From Longitalea arenae (GTDB lineage Bacteria; Bacteroidota; Bacteroidia; Chitinophagales; Chitinophagaceae), in the NCBI RefSeq assembly GCF_016924755.1, contig NZ_JAFFJX010000027.1, positions 1 to 53,463 of the forward strand: a DNA stretch of 53,463 bases, given 5' to 3'. Each line of letters begins with the position of its first letter. Position 1 is the first letter of the stretch. The position numbers were made by a program, and so were the translations under genes. Below are positions 34,940-43,296 of the stretch, one piece after another. Under the pieces are notes generated by a model, which saw nothing but the letters and a program-made list of their open reading frames with translations, was not told the DNA's origin and searched no databases.

Positions 34940-35329
34940 TTACTTATTCTTCCGATGCCTTTCCCGCATTTCATAATACTCATACATCATGCAGCTGTAG
35001 AAATAATGCTGTACCCGCCACTGATTTACTTTCAGGTAGGTGGCTACATCTTTTACGGTGATAAAAGGGTATTTTGACTTGCTGCGCATGGCATTGATCT
35101 CCGTCATCACTTTTCGCGCTTCCTCATCGTTCAGGGCCAGGATGCCGGCGATATCCTGCTGGGTGACACTCAAGCGCGGGCGATAGGGCTTATGCGGGTA
35201 GAAATATTTCATCAGATCCGGGATGGGTCTTGCAAAAACGCCCCGGGAGATCAGGGGAGTAATGGCGCGCTTCGATGAGAGATATTGTTTTAACGTAGGA
35301 CAGTGTAATGGTCGTCTTTGCCTTTTCAT
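34940..35329 (-). CDS. Small basic protein of unknown function (129 aa)
   Basis: This 129-residue protein starts MKRQRRPLHCPTLKQYLSSK and carries a helical segment from about 50 (RLSVTQQDIAGILALNDEEA, then RKVMTEINAMRSKSKYPFI). That segment is followed by TVKDVATYLKVNQWRVQHYF, which reads like a two-part DNA-binding fold with a MerR/excisionase-like second half. The same layout occurs at the C-terminus of the protein at 34167-34712. There is no signal peptide. It is the first of three minus-strand basic genes. A hairpin (about 35349-35380) lies just upstream of its start. Function is unknown; nucleic-acid binding is inference. Confidence 0.6.
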   Translation of the reverse strand: MKRQRRPLHCPTLKQYLSSKRAITPLISRGVFARPIPDLMKYFYPHKPYRPRLSVTQQDIAGILALNDEEARKVMTEINAMRSKSKYPFITVKDVATYLKVNQWRVQHYFYSCMMYEYYEMRERHRKNK

Positions 35330-35592
35330 ATGGCTTCATTTAATAGGTCTTTTTCCAATGCTTTTACATTGGGAAAAAGGCGATGAGGTGGTAGAGCAAA
35401 CGATAACCTACTAATCAAGCAAAAAAACGAATGCGGATTCTATAGGGCGGGTATAACGGAAACAAGACAGTGTTGCAAGCTACAATAATTTTATTGGGAA
35501 GACAATGAAGGACATGAAACTTTCCTTCCCGTAATGGGACTTCCATTATTTTTTGATTTCAGTCATTTTTTAGCGAGTGATTAGTAAAACCG

Positions 35593-36381
35593 CTAAGGCA
35601 TCCTTAGCTGAAAGATATAAGGCCATAGTTTCCCGGTAATATACATATGACCAGTAGCCGAATCCCAGGCAATGCCGTTGGGTTCACCGCAATCCTGTTT
35701 GGCGAGTGCTGCTTTAAAGGCCAGCGGACTGATATCGAGTTTACCGGTCACCTGTCCATCCGCGGGGTTGATCTTGACAATGTTATTCGTGAGCCAGATA
35801 TTAGCGTAAATATGCCCTTTAATATATTCCAGTTCGTTCAGACTGTCGCGTTTGGCGCCATTCTCTTTTATGGGAAGCGTTTTCACCGGTTGCAGGGTGG
35901 CAGGATCCAGGTAGGTTAAGGTATCAGTGCCGTCGCTCATGATGAGATGACGGCCGTCGGTGGTGAGGCCCCAGCCCTCTTTGTTTTTATACGTGAATGA
36001 GTCGAGTAACTTGAAGGAGTTGGCATCGTAGATAAATCCGCGCTGGGTTTTATAGGTAAGTTGGTAGAGCCTGTTATTAAAAAAGCTGATGCCTTCCCCA
36101 AAGAGTTTTTTATTGGTAAAGACCGTCTTTTTCTCAAAGCGGCCGGTCTTGAGATCGTTGATACCGATCAATGATTTTCTGAAAGTATCCGGCGATCCGG
36201 TGCTTTCGAAGAGTTGTCCGTTATGAACCAGCAGGCCTTCTGTATAGAGCGAAGTGTCGTGAAAGAAATAGTTTGTCTGCTCGTAGGAGATGGTAGGCGT
36301 AACGGGGGCATCATCTTCCCCGGTGTCTTTACAGTTGGCGAGGAGGGCGATCAGGGTGAGGAGGTATAGGATCTGTTTCAT
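35593..36381 (-). CDS. Glutaminyl-peptide cyclotransferase (bacterial/plant type), lipoprotein
   Basis: This 262-residue enzyme of the glutamine cyclotransferase family (five-bladed propeller, PF05096 type) converts N-terminal Gln to pyroglutamate. The family signatures are FTEGL-like YTEGLLVHNGQLFESTG, FGEGISFFNNRLYQLTYK, EGWGLTTDGRHLIMSDG, LNELEYIKGHIYANIW and NGIAWDSATGHMYITGK. It carries a lipoprotein signal (LLTLIALLANC, Cys17), so it should act at the envelope. Length is normal. Its neighbours do not suggest a pathway. Confidence 0.92.
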   Translation of the reverse strand: MKQILYLLTLIALLANCKDTGEDDAPVTPTISYEQTNYFFHDTSLYTEGLLVHNGQLFESTGSPDTFRKSLIGINDLKTGRFEKKTVFTNKKLFGEGISFFNNRLYQLTYKTQRGFIYDANSFKLLDSFTYKNKEGWGLTTDGRHLIMSDGTDTLTYLDPATLQPVKTLPIKENGAKRDSLNELEYIKGHIYANIWLTNNIVKINPADGQVTGKLDISPLAFKAALAKQDCGEPNGIAWDSATGHMYITGKLWPYIFQLRMP

Positions 36382-36487
36382 TGGTGGACAGGAAAAGTTG
36401 GGTTGTGGTATATAGGAGTGAAAGTATGAAAATAGTTGATTATGGTCAAATAGTATATAGATACGCTTTAGGGTAATGGCATCTGAC

Positions 36488-36495
36488 TAGTTTTG
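36488..36495 (+). promoter_or_regulatory. Putative -7 promoter box for the DUF6934 gene pair
   Basis: TAGTTTTG fits TAnnTTTG. A gctttag at 36465-36470 could be a weak -33 box. It lies 21 bp before ATG 36517, which supports that start over an upstream in-frame TTG at 36493 that would fall inside the box. Confidence 0.4.
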
Positions 36496-36516
36496 CGGGG
36501 CCGTATTAGTTACCTT

Positions 36517-37089
36517 ATGAGCAATATTACCCATAGATATGACATTACAGAAACTGCAGATCTGCAATCAACTAATTTTTTATTCTTTAGTGAAGGAAAA
36601 AGCGGGAAGGAAGATGTATTGAAAATTGTTCAGTTTGCTTATGTTAGGGATTTCAGTAACAAACCAATATTTAACCTTGGGTTTGGCGATTTTGATATGG
36701 ATACAGGGGAGATAAACGATGAGTCGATGACTGACAACGGCGATGTTTACAAAATTTTCAATACGGTATTAAGTACAATTCCACTTTTCTTTAGCCGAAA
36801 TCCGCAGGCCGCTATTTTGGTTCGAGGTAGTGACGGACGCGCAGAGTTTGAATATAAATGCAAGCAAAATTGTCCGAGGCGGTGCACCGCTTCATGCCAT
36901 AATTTTAATCGTAGGATGAAGCTTTACTGCAATTATGTGTCTAGGAAACATAGTATTTTTCAGGCTGATTATCAGTTTCTTGGTGGAATCGTTAATAGTG
37001 AGCATTGGCTTGATCTTACAGAGTTCAATCCAGGCACGCTTTACGATGGCATAATAGTATCAAAAAAAATGTGTAAATTTGAGTTATGA
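36517..37089 (+). CDS. DUF6934-family protein with regularly spaced cysteines
   Basis: This 190-residue protein of the Bacteroidota DUF6934 family has unknown function. Family features are the opening YDITE..., FLFFSEGKSGKEDVLKIVQF, LGFGDFDMDTGEI, then DNGDVYKIFNTV and a later VRGSDGRAEFEY block. Between that block and RRMKLYCNYVSRKH there is a stretch CKQNCPRRCTASC with four cysteines each separated by three residues, a possible metal site. It ends ATGA-overlapped with a 52-codon gene, a coupling typical of two-component modules such as toxin-antitoxin pairs. That reading is inference. Start ATG 36517 is favoured by the promoter box. Confidence 0.7.
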   Translation: MSNITHRYDITETADLQSTNFLFFSEGKSGKEDVLKIVQFAYVRDFSNKPIFNLGFGDFDMDTGEINDESMTDNGDVYKIFNTVLSTIPLFFSRNPQAAILVRGSDGRAEFEYKCKQNCPRRCTASCHNFNRRMKLYCNYVSRKHSIFQADYQFLGGIVNSEHWLDLTEFNPGTLYDGIIVSKKMCKFEL

Positions 37090-37244
37090 AGCACAAAAAA
37101 AATAAAACACCTGATCTGGTAAAAGTCTCGAAGGCGAGTCTTATATCCATGGTGGCTTCACAGATAAAAGGGAAAATCCTGTTTCCCAAAAAAATGGAAG
37201 AGGCGAAGAAAATGCTTGATCATGCCCGGCTTGTGAAGAAATAA
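37086..37244 (+). CDS. Small basic protein overlapping DUF6934 gene (52 aa)
   Basis: The ATG at 37086 overlaps the TGA of the DUF6934 gene by four bases (ATGA), implying translational coupling. The 52-residue product is Lys-rich (MKHKKNKTPDLVKVSKASLI ... KKMEEAKKMLDHARLVKK) and largely helical. A terminator follows after 22 bp, so the two genes form a closed bicistronic unit. I do not recognise a family. Its small size and coupling suggest a partner peptide for the DUF6934 protein. Confidence 0.6.
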   Translation: MKHKKNKTPDLVKVSKASLISMVASQIKGKILFPKKMEEAKKMLDHARLVKK

Positions 37245-37266
37245 GTACAGTTTGAACTATAAATTG

Positions 37267-37293
37267 AAGGCGCTCCATTGGGGCGCCTTTTGT
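37267..37293 (+). terminator. Terminator after DUF6934/small-ORF unit
   Basis: The stem aaggcgctcc / ggggcgcctt (37267-37276 with about 37280-37289, one G-T pair) is followed by ttgtgtttt. It is correctly placed 22 bp after the small gene. Confidence 0.75.
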
Positions 37294-37319
37294 GTTTTGA
37301 TTTGAATTGTTAATGAATA

Positions 37320-37958
37320 TTAATTAACATCGAATATTGATTGAACTTCTTTTATAGAAAAACTAATTGCATCTTGCCTCCTAAATATAAAATTCTCGTC
37401 GGCATTTTTAATATTCATGGATTTAAACCATTCTGTCCACCATTTTTTTAATCCCTTAAAATCAATTCCCTGGCCACTTTTTCTTTCGTTAACTTCAAGT
37501 AGATAAACTTCTAAATCGGGAAATGTGAGGTCTATGGTTTGTCGGGGATATTGAAAAGACGAACTATTTCCTTTGAGGGAATACTCAATTAAGGCGTCAT
37601 GGGCTGGTGAAATGGAAGTCTTGCCACCATCTTTTCGGGATAGCTCGAGGTAGCCGTCTGTTATGATAATTAGGATATTTCTATAATCATCTGTAAGAGT
37701 GGATTTTTTAATCCGGCTTGGTAACTTCTCTGAAAAGTAATATGCATAATTGGCACCCGTTGTTCTTTTCTTGGCTAAATCGTAAAGCTGTTTAATATTA
37801 CATTCAAATTTATTTCGAGCTGATCCAAAATATAAGCGATTGCTTTTATTTTTGAAGTCTGATAGATCAAAAAGTAAACTATCTGCTATAGTTTTGAACT
37901 GGCCTTGCCCTTGCTCGGGATCTGCAATATCTACCAAGAGCCTATCTTTGGAGTTCAT
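37320..37958 (-). CDS. VWA-like protein, C-terminal part (separate frame)
   Basis: From ATG 37958 this frame gives 212 residues starting MNSKDRLLVDIADPEQGQGQ and containing ADSLLFDLSDF, a KNKSNRLYFG segment and RNILIIITDGYLEL. These are the second, third and fourth strands expected of a von Willebrand A-type fold whose first strand, LNIILVPDLSNRI, is at the end of the preceding gene. The ATG overlaps the preceding stop (ATGA). Either the protein is made from two coupled frames, or one base has been lost from an originally single gene; reading across with one extra base gives FEKN(x)RYKMNSKDR without a break. The frame is also open upstream to 37991. Function unknown. Confidence 0.6.
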   Translation of the reverse strand: MNSKDRLLVDIADPEQGQGQFKTIADSLLFDLSDFKNKSNRLYFGSARNKFECNIKQLYDLAKKRTTGANYAYYFSEKLPSRIKKSTLTDDYRNILIIITDGYLELSRKDGGKTSISPAHDALIEYSLKGNSSSFQYPRQTIDLTFPDLEVYLLEVNERKSGQGIDFKGLKKWWTEWFKSMNIKNADENFIFRRQDAISFSIKEVQSIFDVN

Positions 37959-38374
37959 TTTGTACCGTAATTCTTTTCGAATACTGCCCATATGCTGTTT
38001 AATAATGCAGTATCATTTTTGGTTTGCTCAGGATTATTTTTGTCATCATTAATACGATTTGATAAGTCTGGGACGAGGATAATATTAAGATTATGAGTTT
38101 TAGCAGGAAGCCAGTTTTTTATTTCTTTTATTTCAGATTGTTTTAAATTAAAAGTGCCCAACTTATCTCGTACAGCTTGGTTGTAATCTTCATCTTCCGC
38201 AAGTTCAAGGTGATATTTTTCCCATACTGTCCTGACATCACTTGGAGTAACGCATCTTTCGATTTCTTTAGATGCCTTGGTGGATGTTGAAGGGCGAAGC
38301 AGCGCGTATATGAATAAGGAAAAGATAACAAAAGCGACGATCAGATAGAGGAGGGGCTTCATAAATGCTTTCAT
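37955..38374 (-). CDS. Membrane-anchored VWA-like protein, N-terminal part (possibly frameshifted)
   Basis: This 139-residue frame has one membrane helix near the N-terminus (LLYLIVAFVIFSLFIYALL), a helical periplasmic or cytoplasmic linker, and then THNLNIILVPDLSNRI. That last segment has the look of VWA strand 1 with a DxSNR variant of the MIDAS metal motif. It stops after helix 1 (LLNSIWAVFEKNYGTK), in mid-domain. The rest of the domain continues in the next frame. It starts 3 bp after the stop of the upstream membrane coiled-coil gene, so all three frames form one tight operon. If intact in relatives, this would be a single protein of about 350 residues. Confidence 0.6.
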   Translation of the reverse strand: MKAFMKPLLYLIVAFVIFSLFIYALLRPSTSTKASKEIERCVTPSDVRTVWEKYHLELAEDEDYNQAVRDKLGTFNLKQSEIKEIKNWLPAKTHNLNIILVPDLSNRINDDKNNPEQTKNDTALLNSIWAVFEKNYGTK

Positions 38375-38377
38375 ATA

Positions 38378-39514
38378 TTATTTTTCTTCGTCTAGTTCTA
38401 AAATTTTTTTGTTTAACCATTCGTCTTTAAACACGGTCGTTTTTGTCACTAATGTTTCAGCGTCTTCCCTTCGCATTAAGTTTATCCAGGCCACCCAACC
38501 ACCAATGAATTCACCAATCAAAGCTTTTAATTTGGTTACGTTGATCGTTACTTTTCCAATTTCATAATCATGAATGTTCTTTTTCCTTTTCAAAATATTG
38601 TTTTCGCAACTTTTGATCTCCGCAATAGTTTGTTGCATATCTGTCTTTAGTTCAGTGATCTTTCTTTTAAGTTTTCGTATTCTGGAGTCAGGTTGAATTT
38701 CCTTTTGCTTTATTAAGGTATAGTTCAGTAGAAACCCCCACATAACATAGCATACAAAACCAGAGGCCAAGACAAGATAAAAGTTAATGTCTTTAAATAC
38801 ATGTGAAAATTGCCAAGCAACATCTGTTTCACCCGCATTGTATTCATTAGTGTATATATGTTTGGAAATTTGATAACCAATGATAGCGTCAAAACATAGT
38901 GTGAAAACTAATAATATGGCGATCATGCCATATTTTCGCCTTTCAAGGGCATCATTGATCAAAAAGCCCAGCCCCAAGAAAATTATAGGGAACAGCACAG
39001 TCAAGACAACTACAAACCCGCCCTTATTAAAAGCATCTGATAATGCAGCGAATATTCCTGAGAAGCCTGATTTTCCTGATTTCACTCCATTTAATGCTGC
39101 ATAGCCGCTTGCTGCATAAAATGCCCATAGATAAAAAGTTAAAAAAAGTGTTATAAAAGCCGCTATTATAAATTGAAGTATTTCAGTACTGCCTTTATTG
39201 TTCTCGATATCATCTATCTGCTTTTCACAGAGTTCTATCTCATCGCTAAGCGATGTTTCTTTGCCTTGAAGGCTGTGAATTCTATTCTCAAAATCGGCTA
39301 TTTCATTATTAAGAATTTCCATTTTTTTGTGTACACCATCCTTATCCAGTTTGGCCTCTTCTACAATTTTGTTATAAATTATAGGTAGTGCTTCTTTAAG
39401 TTGCTCAGGATTTCCCTGTGCCTTTTCAGCCGCTTTTAAGCCAAATTGTTCGTAGGTCATTTTCCTATCCTGCTCGGTAAGAATGACGTTAGTTACTGTA
39501 ATATTTTCCGTCAT
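38378..39514 (-). CDS. Multi-pass membrane protein with flanking coiled coils, unknown function
   Basis: A 378-residue protein that I do not recognise. The N-terminal 100 residues are hydrophilic and coiled-coil-like (KMEILNNEIADFENRIHSLQ, IELCEKQIDDIEN). Four or so membrane helices follow (about 112-135, 168-188, 195-215 and 245-270), then a second coiled coil (RKLKRKITELKTDMQQ). A C-terminal soluble segment contains LIGEFIGGWVAWINL and ends acidic. It leads an operon with the VWA-like frames (3-bp spacing). A membrane scaffold plus a VWA adaptor hints at a complex at the inner membrane. The operon is AT-rich and lies in the accessory region next to a NACHT gene. Any defence role is speculation. 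Confidence 0.65.
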   Translation of the reverse strand: MTENITVTNVILTEQDRKMTYEQFGLKAAEKAQGNPEQLKEALPIIYNKIVEEAKLDKDGVHKKMEILNNEIADFENRIHSLQGKETSLSDEIELCEKQIDDIENNKGSTEILQFIIAAFITLFLTFYLWAFYAASGYAALNGVKSGKSGFSGIFAALSDAFNKGGFVVVLTVLFPIIFLGLGFLINDALERRKYGMIAILLVFTLCFDAIIGYQISKHIYTNEYNAGETDVAWQFSHVFKDINFYLVLASGFVCYVMWGFLLNYTLIKQKEIQPDSRIRKLKRKITELKTDMQQTIAEIKSCENNILKRKKNIHDYEIGKVTINVTKLKALIGEFIGGWVAWINLMRREDAETLVTKTTVFKDEWLNKKILELDEEK

Positions 39515-39622
39515 AATTATTTAGTATTGCTTTAGAGATTGTTCAGTTTTGGCTAATTTGTCTTTTTGTGGTCGGATTACCTTTTTAATTTTTTATAAAT
39601 GTTGACCAATCATATGCTATTG

Positions 39623-39913
39623 TTAGGATGGTTGAAAAAAGGCTACATAGTCTAGGCACCATGTTTGTCTTCGAAACGAAATTTTTTCAATCGGGTTGTA
39701 AATGATTGCAGCCGCGATAGAAGAAATAAATAGCCCTGTTTGCATTTGTTCATACGAATTGCAACCAAAGTAAATAAATGTGGTCATTACCAGCCATCGC
39801 AGAAGAGAATAACAGCTATCCTCTTGCCTTATAGTTGCTGCACCTATAAGCGCTATTAAGACAACTCGTTTTATTGAACTTTGTATAATAATTGAAAATT
39901 TGTTTCCCTTCAT
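39623..39913 (-). CDS. DUF6804-like small membrane protein
   Basis: This 96-residue protein has three or so hydrophobic helices (SIKRVVLIALIGAATI, LLRWLVMTTFIYFG, GLFISSIAAAIIYNP) and ends with an NPIEKISFRRQTWCLDYVA motif that resembles DUF6804 (RyyellRW... and NPi.pi...R..W...D). ATG 39913 is chosen; an earlier ATG at 39949 would add 12 residues and a polar start. It lies 108 bp upstream of the membrane coiled-coil gene on the same strand. Function unknown. Confidence 0.55.
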   Translation of the reverse strand: MKGNKFSIIIQSSIKRVVLIALIGAATIRQEDSCYSLLRWLVMTTFIYFGCNSYEQMQTGLFISSIAAAIIYNPIEKISFRRQTWCLDYVAFFQPS

Positions 39914-39949
39914 GGCAGTGCATTGTTGTAGTGATAAATCCTTAAGCAA

Positions 39950-40922
39950 GTTAGATTGTCTAGTTAAGTGATTAAGAACCTTGAGAAGTGGAAATTAAAG
40001 GTTATTTGCAGTTGAATTGGTAAGAGTGTCATTGGTTCGAGGCTTTTTCTACAAGAAAGTTAAAATAAACAGTTTTATCTTTTGCTTAGTATACTCACGC
40101 CGTTGCCAAACAAAAATATTAAAATAAATAATTAATAGTTTAAGTTTTTAGTAAGTGCTTCTTTGTACTAACCATAACCGATACTGAGCACACGAATTGA
40201 TGTAGATCAATTGTGCTTACCAAGGTACTCGTCATTTGTTCCGGTATGTTAAAGTGGCGGAAACCGCACATTTCGACTTCAGATATTTCCTGTTGGGAGC
40301 GGTAGCGACGATAACTGTTGGTAAGCTTTGCCGCTGGTTTTCGATAAAGCTGACGTGTTCAGTTAAATCATCTCTCTTAAGTATACTTTTCATGTAATCC
40401 TTTAGTCATTTCTAAGTGTTATCTGTTTTAATAGTAGAACATTGCCGTTACTACATCCGAAACAACTTCTATTTATTAGCCACTTTTGCCTAGAGAAACC
40501 TGCAAAAGCTGGCTAAGTTTTGCATTTTTACCAACAATCATTATTTTGAGTGCTGGTATGAATGGTGACACGCTCGCCTGATATGTAATCAATTACCTTA
40601 TCACCTTGTCCACAGTTCCCAATAAATTTAGATTCGAGTAATATCTTCACCCGGAACGAAATTACGCTTGCCAGCCATACCATTGGCAGGTGCGGTTTCG
40701 TGCAGGGTGAAGCCCGACAAATAAGGCTCTAAGCATCCCGCCATTGGGGTGCCGGTAAGTTGTACGACCATTGAGATTCCCGAACCAACTACAACTTACT
40801 TTCAGTGGCAACATTCGAGACCAGGGGTCAGGATCGTTGACGGAGCCGTTTTGTGAGTACCCACCAGAAACAGTGTATAGAATAAGTGTAATAACAGCTA
40901 AGAGCACAAACCGGCGTTCCCG
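39950..40922. other. Long AT-rich intergenic region, no gene supported
   Basis: About 970 bp without a convincing coding frame. Around 40240-40390 on the + strand a short open stretch (VKVAETAHFDFRYFLLGAVA) has the look of a decayed mobile-element end. At 40631-40880 the minus strand has two overlapping short frames that could be a frameshifted signal-peptide gene (RRFVLLAVITLILYTVSGGY start). Neither is strong enough to call. The promoter of the sigma-factor gene must lie here. Confidence 0.4.
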
Positions 40923-41525
40923 ATGAATCAACTCTCTGATGAGCTCCTTATTGAATTTAGCCAGGGCAGTCCACATGCGTTTAAAGCTATTTTTGATAGT
41001 TTCAGGATGCGTATTTTTTATTTCGTAAAGAATCTTATCGATGACCGACTCGCTGCAGAAGAAATTACCTCGGATACTTTTGTAAAATTGCACCGCTTGC
41101 ATGACAGGTTCAGCACCTATAATAATATACAGGCATTCCTGTTTATTACCGCAAGGAACGCATCGCTCGACTATATAAAACACCGGCAACGGGAGCGGGA
41201 GCACCGGACCGACCTGCAGCACCATGAAGAAATAGAACAGCATGAAGCGGAAATTCCACTCTTCGCCAAAACAGACATCGAAGCTGATGTATTGCAGTTC
41301 ATCTATAGCGAGATTGAAAAGCTTCCCCAGCGCAGCCGGCTTATTTTTAAACTGTTTTATATCGACGGACTGAATGTTCATGAAATAGCCGAACGGATGG
41401 GGATCAGTGTACAAACCGTGGCCAATCAAAAGACAACGGCGCTTAAAACGCTGCGAATGAAAGTATTGGACAGGCCCGGTTTACTACTTTGGCTGCTGTT
41501 CCTGCTTGGGGAAAAGCGGTATTAG
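40923..41525 (+). CDS. ECF RNA polymerase sigma-70 factor (FecI-like)
   Basis: This 200-residue sigma factor has region 2 (about 10-80: HAFKAIFDSFRMRIFYFVKN, LAAEEITSDTFVKL, FLFITARNASLDYIKHRQRE) and region 4 (about 130-185: LPQRSRLIFKLFYIDGLNVH, EIAERMGISVQTVANQ). This is the Bacteroidota SusC-linked class. It is followed by a FecR-type anti-sigma gene and a SusC with an STN domain, the standard trans-envelope relay in which substrate binding to the transporter frees the sigma. The hydrophobic C-terminus (LLLWLLFLLG) is common in this class. Confidence 0.95.
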   Translation: MNQLSDELLIEFSQGSPHAFKAIFDSFRMRIFYFVKNLIDDRLAAEEITSDTFVKLHRLHDRFSTYNNIQAFLFITARNASLDYIKHRQREREHRTDLQHHEEIEQHEAEIPLFAKTDIEADVLQFIYSEIEKLPQRSRLIFKLFYIDGLNVHEIAERMGISVQTVANQKTTALKTLRMKVLDRPGLLLWLLFLLGEKRY

Positions 41526-41699
41526 AAAAAACAAAATATCGCTATGTAAAATTTTTATTAATTCTTCTTAGTATAACCGGTATAGTTCGTCGTTTTAAAT
41601 ACATAGACTGGCACCAAATGGACACCGCCCGGCTGAATGCAGCGCATATGCCGGAATTGTCAGGGCAACAGTTTATTCTAATCAATACCATTTAACCCA

Positions 41700-42986
41700 A
41701 TGCCTGTAAACAATCATATAGCACAGCTGATCATAAAACACCTGCAGGATAATATCACTGTCGAAGAAGAGCTGGACCTGCAGCGATGGATAGCGTCGGA
41801 TCCACAGCATCGCGAACTATTCGATCGATTTACGCAGCATGAAGTATTGCAGCGGGAGATGGCAGCATTCAGCGAAAGCAATAACCGGATCCAGGATCAG
41901 GTATATGCCCAGCTGCCCGAAGTGCAGGAGGCTATCGGGAACACTTCAACGGCAGCGCCCAAAAGAAACTGGATGCGATGGGCATCCATAGCAGCAGCTG
42001 TGTTGATTCTCGGAGTTCTTGGGTTGTGGTATATGTTACCGAAACGAACGGCGTCGACAACAGTACCGGAACAACAGGCCCCTGTAGCGAACATAATACC
42101 GGCCGGTGGAAACAAAGCTACCCTGACCTTGGCCGATGGAACTGTAATAGACCTTGACAAGGCTGGGAATGGCGAGATTGCCAAACAGGGTAAAACCTCG
42201 GTCAATAAAAAGGAAGACGGACAGCTCGAATATAGATCGGCAAAAGGCAATGGACAGCATGCGATCGCTTACAACCTTTTAAGCACACCGCGGGGCGGAC
42301 AATACCAGCTCTTGTTGCCCGATGGAAGTAAGGTTTGGTTGAACGCTGCGTCCTCTATCAGGTATCCGACCGCCTTTGCCGGCAATGAACGCAGGGTAGA
42401 AGTAACCGGCGAAACGTATTTCGAGATTGTAAAAAATGCCAGCAAACCATTTAAAGTAACGATCGTTCCCGCCAGCGGGGCAGCCGATGGCACCAACGCC
42501 GGCCGTGGGGGAGAAGTAGAAGTTTTAGGCACTCATTTTAATATCAATGCGTATGGAGATGAGCAGCCGATCGTAACCACCTTACTGGAAGGAAAAATAA
42601 AAGTCACGCCGGTGGAACTGGTGAGTAAACCGGCGGCAAGTACGAGTCCTTCCACAACGCATAGAACGTATAAAACGCTTTCACCAGGGGAAGAAGCCAG
42701 GATCAACGACAAAGCCGACGTAGTTGTACGGAAGAATGTAGACACAGAATCAGCCGTTGCCTGGATGAAAGGATTCTTTGATTTTCACCAGGCCAATATA
42801 AAGACTGTGATGAAACAGATCAGTCGATGGTATAATGTAGACGTACAATATACCGCTGCTGTACCAGCACAGACCTTTGAAGGTTCGTTAGACCGGAATA
42901 TACCGCTGAATGAATTACTGGCTTTGTTGCAGCAGATGGGAACTACAAAATTTCAGATTGAAGGACGGACCATTATGGTAAAATAG
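41700..42986 (+). CDS. FecR-family anti-sigma factor
   Basis: This 428-residue single-pass inner-membrane protein has an N-terminal cytoplasmic anti-sigma region (EELDLQRWIASDPQHRELFD), a membrane helix at about 91-112 (RWASIAAAVLILGVLGLWYM), and a periplasmic FecR domain (about 195-300: STPRGGQYQLLLPDGSKVWL, then FEIVKNASKPFKV). The C-terminal DUF4974/STN-like domain (about 355-428) contains WMKGFFDFHQANIKTVMKQI and LLALLQQMGTTKFQIEG. The periplasmic end contacts the STN domain of the transporter encoded next. It lies 174 bp after the sigma gene. Confidence 0.94.
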   Translation: MPVNNHIAQLIIKHLQDNITVEEELDLQRWIASDPQHRELFDRFTQHEVLQREMAAFSESNNRIQDQVYAQLPEVQEAIGNTSTAAPKRNWMRWASIAAAVLILGVLGLWYMLPKRTASTTVPEQQAPVANIIPAGGNKATLTLADGTVIDLDKAGNGEIAKQGKTSVNKKEDGQLEYRSAKGNGQHAIAYNLLSTPRGGQYQLLLPDGSKVWLNAASSIRYPTAFAGNERRVEVTGETYFEIVKNASKPFKVTIVPASGAADGTNAGRGGEVEVLGTHFNINAYGDEQPIVTTLLEGKIKVTPVELVSKPAASTSPSTTHRTYKTLSPGEEARINDKADVVVRKNVDTESAVAWMKGFFDFHQANIKTVMKQISRWYNVDVQYTAAVPAQTFEGSLDRNIPLNELLALLQQMGTTKFQIEGRTIMVK

Positions 42987-43296
42987 CCTTTGATAAACTA
43001 CTACTGAATCTTATCTATTATATACCGCGCTCTCGATAGATACCAGGTTATTTCTTGCATTAATCAACCATAGATCATTAAACCCACATCTCTTTCATTC
43101 ATAAACCTGATTCCAGGTTAACCGGCTTATGCAGTTCATGGTAGCAGGTATAGTGCACTACATGGAGGCAAGCCAGGGCTGGACTTGTAGACTTTACAGA
43201 AATAACCGGATTCTGGTTACGACAGAACCCGGTTGTTATGAAGGTTAACTGTTGAATGTGCGAAACATTTTTATTAACCAACAACTGACCAAAGGT

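Noticed and set aside
40240-40390. Possible end of a decayed insertion sequence
   Set aside because: A short translated stretch and GC-richer patch look like mobile-element sequence, but no terminal repeats or transposase motifs could be found.
40662-41429. 255-residue frame antisense to the sigma-factor gene
   Set aside because: Two thirds are a shadow of the ECF sigma gene. The remainder (40662-40922) has a signal-peptide-like stretch, but no family could be recognised and the frame seems broken.
41489-41695. 68-residue frame between sigma and anti-sigma genes
   Set aside because: It overlaps the sigma gene 3' end out of frame and has no family signature; the gap is more likely a leader.
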